From Ruminococcus sp. UBA3286 (lineage in GTDB: Bacteria; Bacillota; Clostridia; Oscillospirales; Ruminococcaceae): a DNA stretch of 46,102 nt. Made by a program: the position numbers and the translations under genes. The DNA lies in the NCBI GenBank assembly GCA_002362135.1, contig DETO01000002.1, positions 3,868 through 49,969 of the forward strand. Reading direction: 5' to 3'. Below are positions 1 to 7,291 of the stretch, piece after piece (the first letter of the stretch is position 1; every line of letters begins with the position of its first letter). The notes beneath the pieces are model-generated. The model had not been told where the DNA came from and did not search any database. It saw only the letters and a list, made by a program, of their open reading frames with translations.

Positions 1-473
1 GTACCGCCGCCGATATCGACAATCATGCTGCCCGTTGGAGCATTAGTCGGGAGACCTGCTCCTATAGCAGCCGCCATAGGCTCTTCAATGATCAGAACGT
101 TATTAGCGCCCGCCTTTTTGCAGGCTTCACGGACGGCGCGCCTTTCAACGGCTGTAACGCCCGACGGAATACAGATTATAACATTAGCCTTTGTGAGTAT
201 TGTACCCTTCAAAGCCTTTTTTATGAATTCCTGAAGCATGGTAGTAGCTATGTCAAAATCTGCAATTACGCCGTCTTTAAGCGGACGAACAGCAACGATC
301 GAACCGGGCGTTCTGCCGATGACTTCCTTAGCTTCCATGCCGACATAGCGTGTTTTGTCTGTTCTCGTATTAACGGCAACAACGGAAGGCTCACGTATAA
401 TGATGCCCTTTCCGCGCAGATACACAAGCGTATTTGCAGTACCGAGATCTATGCCAATATCTTTTGTAAACAT
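1..473 (-). CDS. mreB: Rod shape-determining protein MreB (N-terminal part, runs off the window)
   Basis: The first 157 codons of the bacterial actin homologue MreB, which polymerises under the membrane and directs lateral cell-wall synthesis. Visible motifs are the actin phosphate-1 loop (IGIDLGTANTLVY, about residues 6-18) and, at the cut edge, the phosphate-2 loop VDIGGGT. The ATG at 471-473 follows AAGGAG at a good distance and the N-terminus MFTKDIGIDLG is typical of the family. The 3' end lies beyond base 1, so mreC and mreD may follow outside the window. A consensus promoter lies just upstream (505-533). It could instead be the close paralogue Mbl; the N-terminal part alone does not exclude that. 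Confidence 0.95.
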   Translation of the reverse strand, partial: MFTKDIGIDLGTANTLVYLRGKGIIIREPSVVAVNTRTDKTRYVGMEAKEVIGRTPGSIVAVRPLKDGVIADFDIATTMLQEFIKKALKGTILTKANVIICIPSGVTAVERRAVREACKKAGANNVLIIEEPMAAAIGAGLPTNAPTGSMIVDIGGG

Positions 474-504
474 TCTGACGCTCCTTAAAAATAAGTTCTT
501 TTTT

Positions 505-533
505 ATTATATCACTAAAGCAGCAAATAGACAA
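505..533 (-). promoter_or_regulatory. Promoter of mreB
   Basis: Read on the minus strand this is TTGTCT, 17 bases, TATAAT, with the -10 at 505-510 and the -35 at 528-533. It sits about 35 bases before the mreB start codon, so mreB can be transcribed independently of the upstream dut/DUF4321 genes. Confidence 0.7.
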
Positions 534-569
534 TATTTTTCACTGAAAAATTTTTCCTCAAAATCAGGT

Positions 570-836
570 TTAATTTGAAAATAACTTTGAAGCCGTTTTT
601 GAATAAACTATAACGGCAACTACAAGCAGGATAAGCTGAGCAATATTAAAAGTTATGCTGATGCCGAAAGTCAGTTTAAGTACGTCTATATTCAAAAACG
701 TTCCGGGTTCAAAAGCGAATGTCTTGGAATATCCCAGCCAGCTCAAGCCTTCGGTTGTACCGACCATATTTCCCAGTAATCCGCCGAGAGTTAAAGCGCA
801 CACGCTTAAAAAAAACATATATATTGCTTGTTTCAT
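570..836 (-). CDS. DUF4321 family small membrane protein
   Basis: An 88-residue protein with two hydrophobic segments: residues about 5-28, containing the glycine-rich LGGLLGNMVG stretch, and about 62-82. It matches the DUF4321 family of Clostridia, which is commonly found next to mreB, radC or maf. Function is unknown; the position beside mreB suggests a link to the envelope, which is inference. GGAG lies 10 bases before the ATG. It lies 37 bases downstream of dut and has no visible terminator before mreB. Confidence 0.75.
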   Translation of the reverse strand: MKQAIYMFFLSVCALTLGGLLGNMVGTTEGLSWLGYSKTFAFEPGTFLNIDVLKLTFGISITFNIAQLILLVVAVIVYSKTASKLFSN

Positions 837-873
837 TCTTTCTTATCTCCTTTTTCCGCATCGCATATGAAAA

Positions 874-1311
874 TCACAGTCCTGTCGAGCCAAAACCGCC
901 TTTGCCGCGTGAAGTTTCGCTTAATTCTTCGCTGATCTCGATTTCGGGGAAAAGCGCTCTCGTCAGAACAAGCTGAGCTATCCTCATGCCGTGTTCAACC
1001 GTAAACGGCTGTTTTCCGTGGTTTATCAGCGGAATAAACCATTCGCCACGATAATCGCCGTCAACAACTCCAACGCAGTTGGCAAGGGTAACGCCGTATT
1101 TTGAAGATAATCCCGAACGCGGATATATCAGCAGTGCAACATCGTTGCAGTCAGGTTCGGATGAAAGTCCTGTAGGTATCATTTTTATCTCGCCTGACAT
1201 AAGAGTCACCGATTCGTCAAGACAGGCGCAAATATCAAGCCCGACGCTCGACACCGTTGCTCTTGTAGGAATTATTGCTTTTTCGTTGAGTTTTTTAAAT
1301 TTCAGCTTCAT
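874..1311 (-). CDS. dut: Deoxyuridine 5'-triphosphate nucleotidohydrolase (dUTPase)
   Basis: Hydrolyses dUTP to dUMP and pyrophosphate, keeping uracil out of DNA and supplying dUMP for thymidylate synthesis. The 145 residues carry the trimeric dUTPase motifs: PRSGLSSKYGV (motif 2), GVVDGDYRGEW (motif 3, with the catalytic Asp and substrate-binding Tyr) and the C-terminal P-loop-like RGKGGFGSTG (motif 5). Length is normal for the family. The ATG overlaps the stop codon of the U32 peptidase gene (ATGA) and uses the SD AGGAG inside that gene's end, so the two are translationally coupled. Confidence 0.96.
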   Translation of the reverse strand: MKLKFKKLNEKAIIPTRATVSSVGLDICACLDESVTLMSGEIKMIPTGLSSEPDCNDVALLIYPRSGLSSKYGVTLANCVGVVDGDYRGEWFIPLINHGKQPFTVEHGMRIAQLVLTRALFPEIEISEELSETSRGKGGFGSTGL

Positions 1312-3347
1312 ATATTCTCCTGTACACCTCTGTAATATAGTCCACGCGTAATATTCCCCTGCGGCTTTTTTCCATGCAGTATTTCAGCGATCTGACTCCC
1401 CTTTTCCTCATTAAGAAGAACGCATACAAAATCTGCGCCCTTTATCTCGTTCATTCGGTCGCCCATATAAAGCAGATCGGCGTTCAATATCTCGACATAC
1501 TCACCAGAACACGCCACAGGCAGCTTTCTGCCGGTTCTGTCCGTCAGAGATCCGCTGCATTTACGGCAGCCAACTTCATTTTTTATGGGGCAGTTTCTTG
1601 TAAGCATAAGAGGGATTCGCCCATATACTACAACCCCCACGGGCAATTCCGTCCGAAGTCCTCCTATCTGGGAAATAGTCGATTCTACAGACGCGATGCA
1701 GTCGGCAAAACCGATATTGCGCAGATATTCCGCCGACATTGAATTGAACATATTCATGGTAAAGCTGCCATGAAGAGTAAATCCCATTTTTTTTCCGATA
1801 GCGGCAGAATCAAGGGTATGACACAGTAAATGACTCACACCTGCATTTTTTATTTTTTCAAGACTGCCGATCAGTTTTTCTTCGTCAATAATAAATCTCG
1901 GAGGCGATATCATCAGCTTTTCAATAGGCACTCCGACCTCGATAACGCTACTGATAATATTCATGGGAACGGCAACAAATTCAGAAAATTCAGCCGCCGC
2001 CGACGCCTGTTCAACAGTTCGGCAAAACGTTCTTAACGGCAGTTCCGAATCTGTATTTTTTCGCGTTTTTTCGGCAGTTTCGGGAATATAACCGCGGTTG
2101 ATTTTTTTAGGTATATACGATTCGGCAATCTTTTTAGTCAATATTTCAGTAACAGCGCGCCGAAGATCGTTCAGCCGCCCTGCCGGAACAAAAAGACCGT
2201 CGTCTATCTCGGCGGTAACGCTCCCAAATTCAAAAACGGTATCGCCAAGCCTGGAAAGCTGCTTTTCCACAGCGGAAATGTCGGTCGGGGAATTTCGCGC
2301 CGATTCGGGGATATCACCGACCACAGCAGCCGAGATTCCGCCTGATTCTGCCCTGATTTCAACAGGAATTCCGCTTTTGATAACGGCATAAAAATCAACT
2401 CGGCGCATAGGCGTTTCACGACGGTATAACTCGTGAATTTTCGGAATAATTTCCTTTGCGGCAATAACGTCCTCTTTCTCGCGTATCCCGAACATATCCT
2501 GCCTTTTCCCCGAAAAATAGCCGTCCGTAAAACCGCTTCGTGAAAAAATACCGCGCAGAAGTTTCATATCGGGAACTTTCCCGTCAAGGGCTTTTTTTAA
2601 TTGACTCACGGCAGCGGCGATATATTCGGGACGTTTCATTCTTCCCTCTATTTTCAGCGAATCTACGCCGGTTTCGCAGAGTTCGCCGCAATGTTCGAGC
2701 AGTGACAGGTCTTTTAGCGAAAGAGCTGCATGATCATTTTTGCCGACCGCTGAAAAATTCAGACGGCACGCCTGACCGCAGCAGCCGCGATTAGCCGAAC
2801 GCGAGCCTATCATTGCCGACATATAGCATTGTCCTGAAACTGACATACACAATGCGCCATGAACGAAAACCTCAACTTCTATATCCTCGCGGCAAATTTT
2901 TTCGAGGGAATCTTTTGAAAGTTCACGCGCAGGAACTACGCGTTCAAATCCCAGTTCCCTCAAAAACCGCGCGCCGGCGGCTGTATGTACCGACATTTGC
3001 GTTGAACCGTGCAGAACGGCTTCGGGAACCGCTCCCCTGATAACTGCCGCCGCTCCCAAATCCTGCACGATATATGCGTCAACTCCAATACGTGCGGTCT
3101 GTTTTATGTAATCGCAGAATCCCTCGATCTCGTCGTCAGATATAACGGTATTTACTGCAAGATACAGCTTCGCGCCGTGAATATGGCACTGATATACAGC
3201 TTCCGCAAGTTCATCAATGGAGAAATTCGCAGCATTATTTCTCGCCGAATATTTCTTTCCGCCAACATAAACGGCATTCGCGCCCGTTCTCAATGCCGCA
3301 GTGAGAGCCTCCATGCTGCCGGCAGGAGCAAGAATTTCGGGCTTCAT
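1308..3347 (-). CDS. U32 family peptidase / RlhA-type protein
   Basis: A 679-residue U32 protein. The N-terminal half is the TIM-barrel-like U32 core (PEILAPAGSMEAL at the start). It includes the family signature EVFVHGALCMSVSGQCYMS followed by a Cys-rich NRGCCGQACR segment at about residues 160-200. The C-terminal half resembles the extra collagenase-like region of long U32 proteins and has a CPIKNEVGCRKC cysteine cluster. Relatives include collagenase PrtC and RlhA/TrhP, which hydroxylate 23S rRNA or tRNA. The cysteine pattern fits an Fe-S-dependent RNA hydroxylation role better than proteolysis, but this is family knowledge, not proven here. The chosen ATG at 3347 overlaps the zapA stop (TGATG), with AAGGA nine bases upstream. 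Confidence 0.88.
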   Translation of the reverse strand: MKPEILAPAGSMEALTAALRTGANAVYVGGKKYSARNNAANFSIDELAEAVYQCHIHGAKLYLAVNTVISDDEIEGFCDYIKQTARIGVDAYIVQDLGAAAVIRGAVPEAVLHGSTQMSVHTAAGARFLRELGFERVVPARELSKDSLEKICREDIEVEVFVHGALCMSVSGQCYMSAMIGSRSANRGCCGQACRLNFSAVGKNDHAALSLKDLSLLEHCGELCETGVDSLKIEGRMKRPEYIAAAVSQLKKALDGKVPDMKLLRGIFSRSGFTDGYFSGKRQDMFGIREKEDVIAAKEIIPKIHELYRRETPMRRVDFYAVIKSGIPVEIRAESGGISAAVVGDIPESARNSPTDISAVEKQLSRLGDTVFEFGSVTAEIDDGLFVPAGRLNDLRRAVTEILTKKIAESYIPKKINRGYIPETAEKTRKNTDSELPLRTFCRTVEQASAAAEFSEFVAVPMNIISSVIEVGVPIEKLMISPPRFIIDEEKLIGSLEKIKNAGVSHLLCHTLDSAAIGKKMGFTLHGSFTMNMFNSMSAEYLRNIGFADCIASVESTISQIGGLRTELPVGVVVYGRIPLMLTRNCPIKNEVGCRKCSGSLTDRTGRKLPVACSGEYVEILNADLLYMGDRMNEIKGADFVCVLLNEEKGSQIAEILHGKKPQGNITRGLYYRGVQENI

Positions 3348-3712
3348 CAAATACTGTCCTTGAGTTGTTTAAGCTTGACCATATTTTCAAGCTGGACGAT
3401 CTTGGCTTTCAGCGCCTCGATCTCCTTAACGGCAGAATCGCGCTCTATGCGGTTTTTTCCGGCTTCGTCAACGTATTCTTTAGTTTGAGTGCGTATGTTT
3501 TCAACGCGCTGGTTAGCCTTATTAAGATCGTCAAGCAGGCTGAGCGCTACCATAATCGCCGCGGTATAGGGCGAAGTTCCGCTTCCTGAATTCATGTGTT
3601 CGCTGATTTTGGATTCAAGCGAACGGGCAAGCGAAAAAACATAATTCGGAGATTCAGCCGTCCTGAGCTTATATTCCTTTCCGCAAATTATAACTTTTAC
3701 ATCGTTAAGCAT
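3347..3712 (-). CDS. zapA: Cell division protein ZapA
   Basis: A 121-residue ZapA homologue. ZapA binds FtsZ and bundles protofilaments at the Z ring. The N-terminal globular part carries the family-typical VKVIICGKEYKLRTAESP. The C-terminal half (about 55-115) is charged and heptad-like, forming the dimer coiled coil. The start is set at the ATG at 3710-3712 because AAGGAAG lies at the right distance; an upstream in-frame ATG at 3736 has no better SD. The gene is coupled to the U32 peptidase gene by a one-base stop/start overlap. In many Firmicutes zapA precedes mutS2 or a U32 peptidase, as here. Confidence 0.9.
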   Translation of the reverse strand: MLNDVKVIICGKEYKLRTAESPNYVFSLARSLESKISEHMNSGSGTSPYTAAIMVALSLLDDLNKANQRVENIRTQTKEYVDEAGKNRIERDSAVKEIEALKAKIVQLENMVKLKQLKDSI

Positions 3713-3770
3713 ATTTATCTTCCTTTCTTTTGTCATGTTATATTAATCAGAGTCATTGTTAAACGTCTTT

Positions 3771-3805
3771 AATCAAAATAAAAATATCAGACAGCCGCGC
3801 TGATA
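3771..3805 (-). terminator. Rho-independent terminator of the murC-lexA operon
   Basis: On the minus strand a TATCAG/CTGATA stem (3800-3805 with 3785-3790) has a nine-base loop that could itself pair as CAGC/GCTG. It is followed by TTTTTATTTT. It lies past lexA and the repeat element and before zapA, so it ends the murC-lexA transcript. The six-pair stem is modest. Confidence 0.6.
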
Positions 3806-3814
3806 ACGCACATT

Positions 3815-3904
3815 AAGAACCTGTCCGCATAGGAAAGTTGCGCGAATCTTCGAACATAATTTTGCCGAAAAGACGTGCAGCTTATCCTATAGATGCAGAT
3901 TCTA
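3815..3904. repeat. Palindromic intergenic repeat, copy A
   Basis: A roughly 90-bp element with imperfect terminal inverted repeats: AGAACCTGTCCGCATAGGAA on the left, and its near-complement ending CTTATCCTATAGATGCAGATTCT on the right. The right end overlaps the lexA stop codon. Its right 48 bases closely match those of copy B at 26253-26299 (shared GTGCAGCTTATCCTAT), and its left end matches copy D at 6052. It looks like a REP/MITE-type element with no coding capacity. Confidence 0.7.
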
Positions 3905-4483
3905 ATAATACCGCTTCAATCCGATAACCTTTCCGAGAATTTCGCACTTATCGAGAATTATCGGAGACATTGTATCGTTTTCGGGCTGAAGCCGATATTG
4001 ACCGTTTTCCTTGAAGAAACGCTTTACCGTAGCGTCCTCGCCGTCGATAAACGCAACTACGATATCGCCGTTTTCGGCATAGGAGCCTTTCTCGACGATA
4101 ACGATATCGCCGTCGAGTATTCCTGCATTTATCATGCTTTCTCCGCGGATTTTAAGGGCAAAAAGATCGTTTGCATCGCAGCCCTCCGCCTCAAAATTTA
4201 TATAGCCTGTAATGCATTCCACCGCCGTTATAGGCTGACCTGCCGTGACCGTTCCCATTACGGGAACAGAAACCGCAGAACTGTTAGGCAGTCTGAGCGA
4301 ACGGTTAAGATTGTTTTCCTTGACAATAAGTCCATCATTCTCCAGCATTCTTATATATCTGTGAGCCGTAGATGTTGATTTGAATCCGCACGCCTCCATT
4401 ATTTCCCTGACAGACGGGGACATTCCTTTGCTAAGCTTTGTTTTTATGAAGTTGAAAACTTCCATTTCTCTTTCTTTAGACAT
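3902..4483 (-). CDS. lexA: LexA repressor
   Basis: The SOS repressor and self-cleaving serine peptidase. The 193 residues show an N-terminal winged helix (about 1-65, recognition region PSVREIMEACGFKSTSTAHRY). The autocleavage site is Ala81-Gly82 in GTVTAGQPI, the nucleophile is Ser116 in RGESM, and the general base is Lys154 in ATVKRF. All key residues are present, so RecA-stimulated cleavage should work. The start ATG follows AGGAGG and overlaps the murC stop codon by eight bases. I found no obvious Clostridia-type LexA box (GAACnnnnGTTC) upstream of the operon, so autoregulation is not evident. Confidence 0.95.
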   Translation of the reverse strand: MSKEREMEVFNFIKTKLSKGMSPSVREIMEACGFKSTSTAHRYIRMLENDGLIVKENNLNRSLRLPNSSAVSVPVMGTVTAGQPITAVECITGYINFEAEGCDANDLFALKIRGESMINAGILDGDIVIVEKGSYAENGDIVVAFIDGEDATVKRFFKENGQYRLQPENDTMSPIILDKCEILGKVIGLKRYY

Positions 4484-5903
4484 TGTTATCCTCCTGCGAA
4501 AGTTTTTTCAGTATCATTTTAGCTATTTTGTAAGCGTCGCCGCAGCCGAGAGTTATTACAAGATCGCCCTCCGATGCATTTTCACACACATAATCACAGA
4601 CCTGCTCAAAATTAAAATATTTGCGCTCGTCAGTCCACTCTTCCTCTTCATTCTGAGGGAACCATATGCAGCCGTCGATCTTTTCCGCAAGATGACGGGT
4701 AAAAATGCCGTAAGTGTTCTTTTCGCGGCTTCCCATGATATCCGTGAGTACCGCGTGATCGGCTATACTAAGGGCTTTTGCAAAATCGTCAAGAAGCAGC
4801 TTCGTACGGCTGAAAGTAAACGGCTGAAAAATTGCCCACACTTTATTGAAATTCATCTCCTTGGCAGCCCGGAGAGTAGCTTCCAGTTCAGTCGGGTGAT
4901 GAGCGTAATCGTCAACGACTGTTATCCCCTTCTCCTCGCCCAGCTTTTCAAATCTTCGTTTTGCTCCGCGGAAATCCTCCAGACCTTTTGCGATATACTT
5001 GAATTCCACGCCGCAGTAACGCGCCGCGGCGATCGCCGCCAAAGAATTCAGAACATTATGGATGCCTGCAACGTGAAGAGTTACAGTTCCAAGTTTTTCG
5101 CCCTTATAAACGGCGTCGTAAGTTGTAAGCAAGCCGTTTTCATGCTTGACGTTTTCGGGGTAATAATCACATGAAGAATCGCTGCCGAAAGTAATTATCT
5201 CCTTGCCTTCAACGCCTTCCAGCGATTTCATGGAATTTTCGTCAGAGCCGTTTATAATAATGCATTTGGAAGTATTCTGATTAAATTTGCGGAACGACTT
5301 TATAATATTTTCAAGCGTACCGAAATAATCGAGATGATCGGCGTCAATATTGAGTACTACAGAAATATCGGGAAGAAATTTCAGAAAATGATCTTCAAAT
5401 TCGCATGATTCGCATACCAGAATATCACTTTTTCCCGCAATTCCGCTTCCGCCGATGCAGGGAAGCTTTCCGCCGATATAAGCCGAAAGATCTATTCCGG
5501 CAGTATACATTATCTGAGTTATCATCGATGTGGTGGAAGTTTTTCCATGAGTACCCGAAACGCATATCGCTCTGTCGTACCAGCCTGTGACTATTCCGAG
5601 AAGATCAGCACGTTCAAGCACCGTTACACCGCTTGCTCTGGCAGCCATAAGTTCGGGATTATCCGCCATTATAGCGGCGGTATGAACGATAAGATCAGCG
5701 TCTCCGATATTTTCGGCGCGCTGTCCGATATAAACGGGAATACCCATACTTCTTACGGCGTCGAGAGTTTCCGTTTCGTTGTTATCCGAGCCTGTGAGAT
5801 AATAGCCCTGACCGTGAAGTATCTGCGCAAGAGGGTACATTCCCGAACCGCCGATACCAATAAAATGAATATGCTTTTTTCCATTTAAAATATTTCTATC
5901 CAA
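4476..5903 (-). CDS. murC: UDP-N-acetylmuramate--L-alanine ligase
   Basis: Adds L-Ala to UDP-MurNAc with ATP in the cytoplasmic phase of peptidoglycan synthesis. The 475 residues begin with the Rossmann-type HIHFIGIGGSGM (about 11-22). They contain the Mur ligase P-loop CVSGTHGKTSTTSMI (about 114-128) and end in the Mur ligase C-terminal domain, including DDYAHHPTE. Length is normal. The start is a TTG at 5901-5903 preceded by AAAGGTGATC; no in-frame ATG fits the conserved N-terminus. The gene is first in an operon with lexA, driven by the promoter at 5956-5984. Confidence 0.95.
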   Translation of the reverse strand: MDRNILNGKKHIHFIGIGGSGMYPLAQILHGQGYYLTGSDNNETETLDAVRSMGIPVYIGQRAENIGDADLIVHTAAIMADNPELMAARASGVTVLERADLLGIVTGWYDRAICVSGTHGKTSTTSMITQIMYTAGIDLSAYIGGKLPCIGGSGIAGKSDILVCESCEFEDHFLKFLPDISVVLNIDADHLDYFGTLENIIKSFRKFNQNTSKCIIINGSDENSMKSLEGVEGKEIITFGSDSSCDYYPENVKHENGLLTTYDAVYKGEKLGTVTLHVAGIHNVLNSLAAIAAARYCGVEFKYIAKGLEDFRGAKRRFEKLGEEKGITVVDDYAHHPTELEATLRAAKEMNFNKVWAIFQPFTFSRTKLLLDDFAKALSIADHAVLTDIMGSREKNTYGIFTRHLAEKIDGCIWFPQNEEEEWTDERKYFNFEQVCDYVCENASEGDLVITLGCGDAYKIAKMILKKLSQEDNNV

Positions 5904-5955
5904 AATCGATCACCTTTCTTCTGAAAGTTACAAGGCATAGTTATGCTATTCTATT

Positions 5956-5984
5956 ATTATACTATATTTTAGCATTTATTTCAA
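5956..5984 (-). promoter_or_regulatory. Promoter of murC-lexA
   Basis: On the minus strand TTGAAA, 17 bases, TATAAT (-35 at 5979-5984, -10 at 5956-5961). The predicted start of transcription is about 46 bases before the murC TTG. Confidence 0.8.
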
Positions 5985-6051
5985 TAGAGATTTAAAGTAT
6001 TTTTGAAATTTTTTACAGCGTTATTTCTGTTTTTTACAGTATTTATTTTTT

Positions 6052-6079
6052 AGAGCCTGTTCGCATAGAAATTATATGC
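6052..6079. repeat. Partial intergenic repeat, copy D
   Basis: AGAGCCTGTTCGCATAGAAA matches the left end of copy A (3816) and, reversed, the right end of copy B (26299). An internal CGCATA/TATGCG pair gives a small hairpin. No right-hand end is recognisable, so this seems to be a decayed or half element, about 30 bases upstream of the spoVG promoter. Confidence 0.55.
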
Positions 6080-6107
6080 GGATTTTGCGAATATTTTTGT
6101 TTTTGTA

Positions 6108-6136
6108 TTGATTTTTTTTAAATTATGAGTTATAAT
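6108..6136 (+). promoter_or_regulatory. Promoter of spoVG
   Basis: TTGATT (6108-6113), 17 bases, TATAAT (6131-6136), about 70 bases before the spoVG start. It is a housekeeping sigma-type consensus. B. subtilis spoVG uses sigma-H, so regulation may differ here. Confidence 0.75.
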
Positions 6137-6207
6137 ATAAGAATAGGACATATGAAGTCAAGCAGCTTGGCTTTGTGGAGTATGTATGTCATAAGGAGGT
6201 ATTAACA

Positions 6208-6531
6208 ATGCAAATTACAGATGTAAAGATCAGAAAACTTATGTCAGGCGGCAGACTTCGTGCAGTCGTTTCAGTTACTATTGACGATATGATCGCCGTT
6301 CATGACATAAAAGTAGTTCAGGGTGAAGAAAGACTTTTCGTTGCAATGCCCAGCCGCAAGGACGAAAACGGCATTTTCCGCGATATTGTTCATCCTATCA
6401 CACCTGCTGCAAGAAAGATGCTGGAAGAAAATATTCTTGAAGCCTATGAGCGTCAGACAGCTCTTCTCGCCGCCGAAGAAGAAAGCGCGGCAATGGCTGC
6501 TGCTGCGGCAGAAAATTCATACATAGAATAA
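6208..6531 (+). CDS. spoVG: Septation / RNA-binding regulator SpoVG
   Basis: A 107-residue SpoVG. The family is a small nucleic-acid-binding regulator involved in asymmetric septation, cell-wall and virulence gene control. The N-terminal beta-rich domain (MQITDVKIRKLMSGGRLRAV, then VVQGEERLFVAMPSRK) is highly conserved, followed by FRDIVHPITPAARKMLEE. The tail (about 88-107) is Ala/Glu-rich, as usual. The ATG at 6208 is preceded by a perfect AAGGAGG; an upstream in-frame start at 6175 has no SD and adds non-conserved residues. It is monocistronic, with its own promoter and terminator. Confidence 0.95.
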   Translation: MQITDVKIRKLMSGGRLRAVVSVTIDDMIAVHDIKVVQGEERLFVAMPSRKDENGIFRDIVHPITPAARKMLEENILEAYERQTALLAAEEESAAMAAAAAENSYIE

Positions 6532-6543
6532 TTCCAATAAAGC

Positions 6544-6573
6544 AAAAAGCCTGCCGACAACGGCAGGTTTTTT
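6544..6573. terminator. Bidirectional terminator between spoVG and the NUDIX gene
   Basis: CCTGCCG (6550-6556), ACAA loop, CGGCAGG (6561-6567), with AAAAA on the left and TTTTTT on the right. It lies between convergent genes and can end both transcripts. Confidence 0.9.
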
Positions 6574-6589
6574 AATGTTGATAAATGCC

Positions 6590-7126
6590 TCAGATCCCCA
6601 GTATTCTGGCTGCTTTTAAAATAGCTATCTGCGTTTTTCCGTCCTTGATCTTTCCGTCCATTACAAGCTGAACAGCCTCCGACAACGGAAGCTTTTCCAC
6701 GTCGAGAAATTCATCGGGGTCAAGCTGCTGCTTCTCAAAATGAAGTCCTCTTGCAAGATACATATGGGTGACTTCCGTATTATACGCCGGAGTCGGCAGC
6801 ATTTCGCCCATATAAATATATTCGTCGCAGGTACAGCCTGTTTCTTCAAGAAGCTCGCGCCTGCCGCATTCCGCGTGATCTTCGCCCTTTTCAAGCTTGC
6901 CGGCAGGCACTTCGCGGGTGACCGTTCGAAACGGATAGCGGAACTGCTTTACCATAAATATCTCGTTTTCAGCCGTCACGGGTATAACGCACACGCCGCC
7001 GTGATGAAGAAGAACGTCGCGTATCGCTTCGTTTCCGTTTTCGAGTTCTACGGTATCATGGATTATGGTGAAAATTCTGCCGTCGTAAATTTTTTCACTT
7101 TTAAGAGTTTTTTCCTCAAGATGCAT
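6590..7126 (-). CDS. NUDIX hydrolase, ADP-ribose pyrophosphatase type
   Basis: A 178-residue NUDIX enzyme that most likely hydrolyses ADP-ribose or related ADP-sugars to AMP plus the sugar phosphate. A complete Nudix box (GX5EX7REUXEEXGU) runs from Gly76 (GKLEKGEDHAECG) to Cys98 (RRELLEETGC) and provides the Mg-binding glutamates. VPAGKLEKGE and the downstream PTPAYNTEVTHMYLA match ADP-ribose pyrophosphatases (NudF/YqkG). It starts at an ATG with AGGAGG and lies 19 bases after spoVM, so it is the last gene of the spoVM transcript. It ends at the shared terminator. Confidence 0.9.
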   Translation of the reverse strand: MHLEEKTLKSEKIYDGRIFTIIHDTVELENGNEAIRDVLLHHGGVCVIPVTAENEIFMVKQFRYPFRTVTREVPAGKLEKGEDHAECGRRELLEETGCTCDEYIYMGEMLPTPAYNTEVTHMYLARGLHFEKQQLDPDEFLDVEKLPLSEAVQLVMDGKIKDGKTQIAILKAARILGI

Positions 7127-7145
7127 TTTAAATTCCTCCTGAAAT

Positions 7146-7232
7146 TTATACTTCCTCTTCTTTTTTGATCTTGAATATTGCCCTGAGAATACCCGACAAA
7201 AACTTTGGACTTTTGATCACAACTATTTTCAT
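7146..7232 (-). CDS. spoVM: Stage V sporulation protein SpoVM (28 residues)
   Basis: A 28-codon gene. The peptide starts MKIVVIKSPKFLSGILRA and continues IFKIKKEEEV. It matches SpoVM, the roughly 26-residue amphipathic helix that recognises the convex forespore membrane and anchors SpoIVA for spore-coat assembly. The conserved features are MK...IK.PKFL.GI.RA and a basic C-terminal half. AGGAGG lies seven bases before the ATG. Its position after thiN at the end of the rsgA-thiN block is exactly that in B. subtilis, which strongly supports the call. The two-residue-longer acidic tail (EEEV) is the main difference. A promoter lies at 7263-7291. Confidence 0.93.
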   Translation of the reverse strand: MKIVVIKSPKFLSGILRAIFKIKKEEEV

Positions 7233-7262
7233 ATGTAATCCCTCCTTAAATTGGCATACTCC

Positions 7263-7291
7263 ATTATATTCATGATGAAAAATTATGTGAA
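7263..7291 (-). promoter_or_regulatory. Possible promoter of spoVM-NUDIX
   Basis: On the minus strand TTCACA (7286-7291), 17 bases, TATAAT (7263-7268), overlapping the thiN stop codon and about 25 bases before the spoVM start. It fits the housekeeping consensus rather than a sigma-E pattern. Confidence 0.55.

Larger units (their letters stand above)
5904..6207. other. Intergenic region between divergent murC and spoVG
   Basis: These 304 bases hold two divergent promoters (murC at 5956-5984, spoVG at 6108-6136) and a partial copy of the intergenic repeat at 6052-6079. A short GCATAGTTATGC palindrome near 5938-5949 lies in the murC leader. I see no gene here. Confidence 0.7.

Noticed and set aside
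5938..5949. GCATAGTTATGC as a LexA operator
   Set aside because: It does not match the known Bacillus/Clostridia LexA box pattern (GAACnnnnGTTC).
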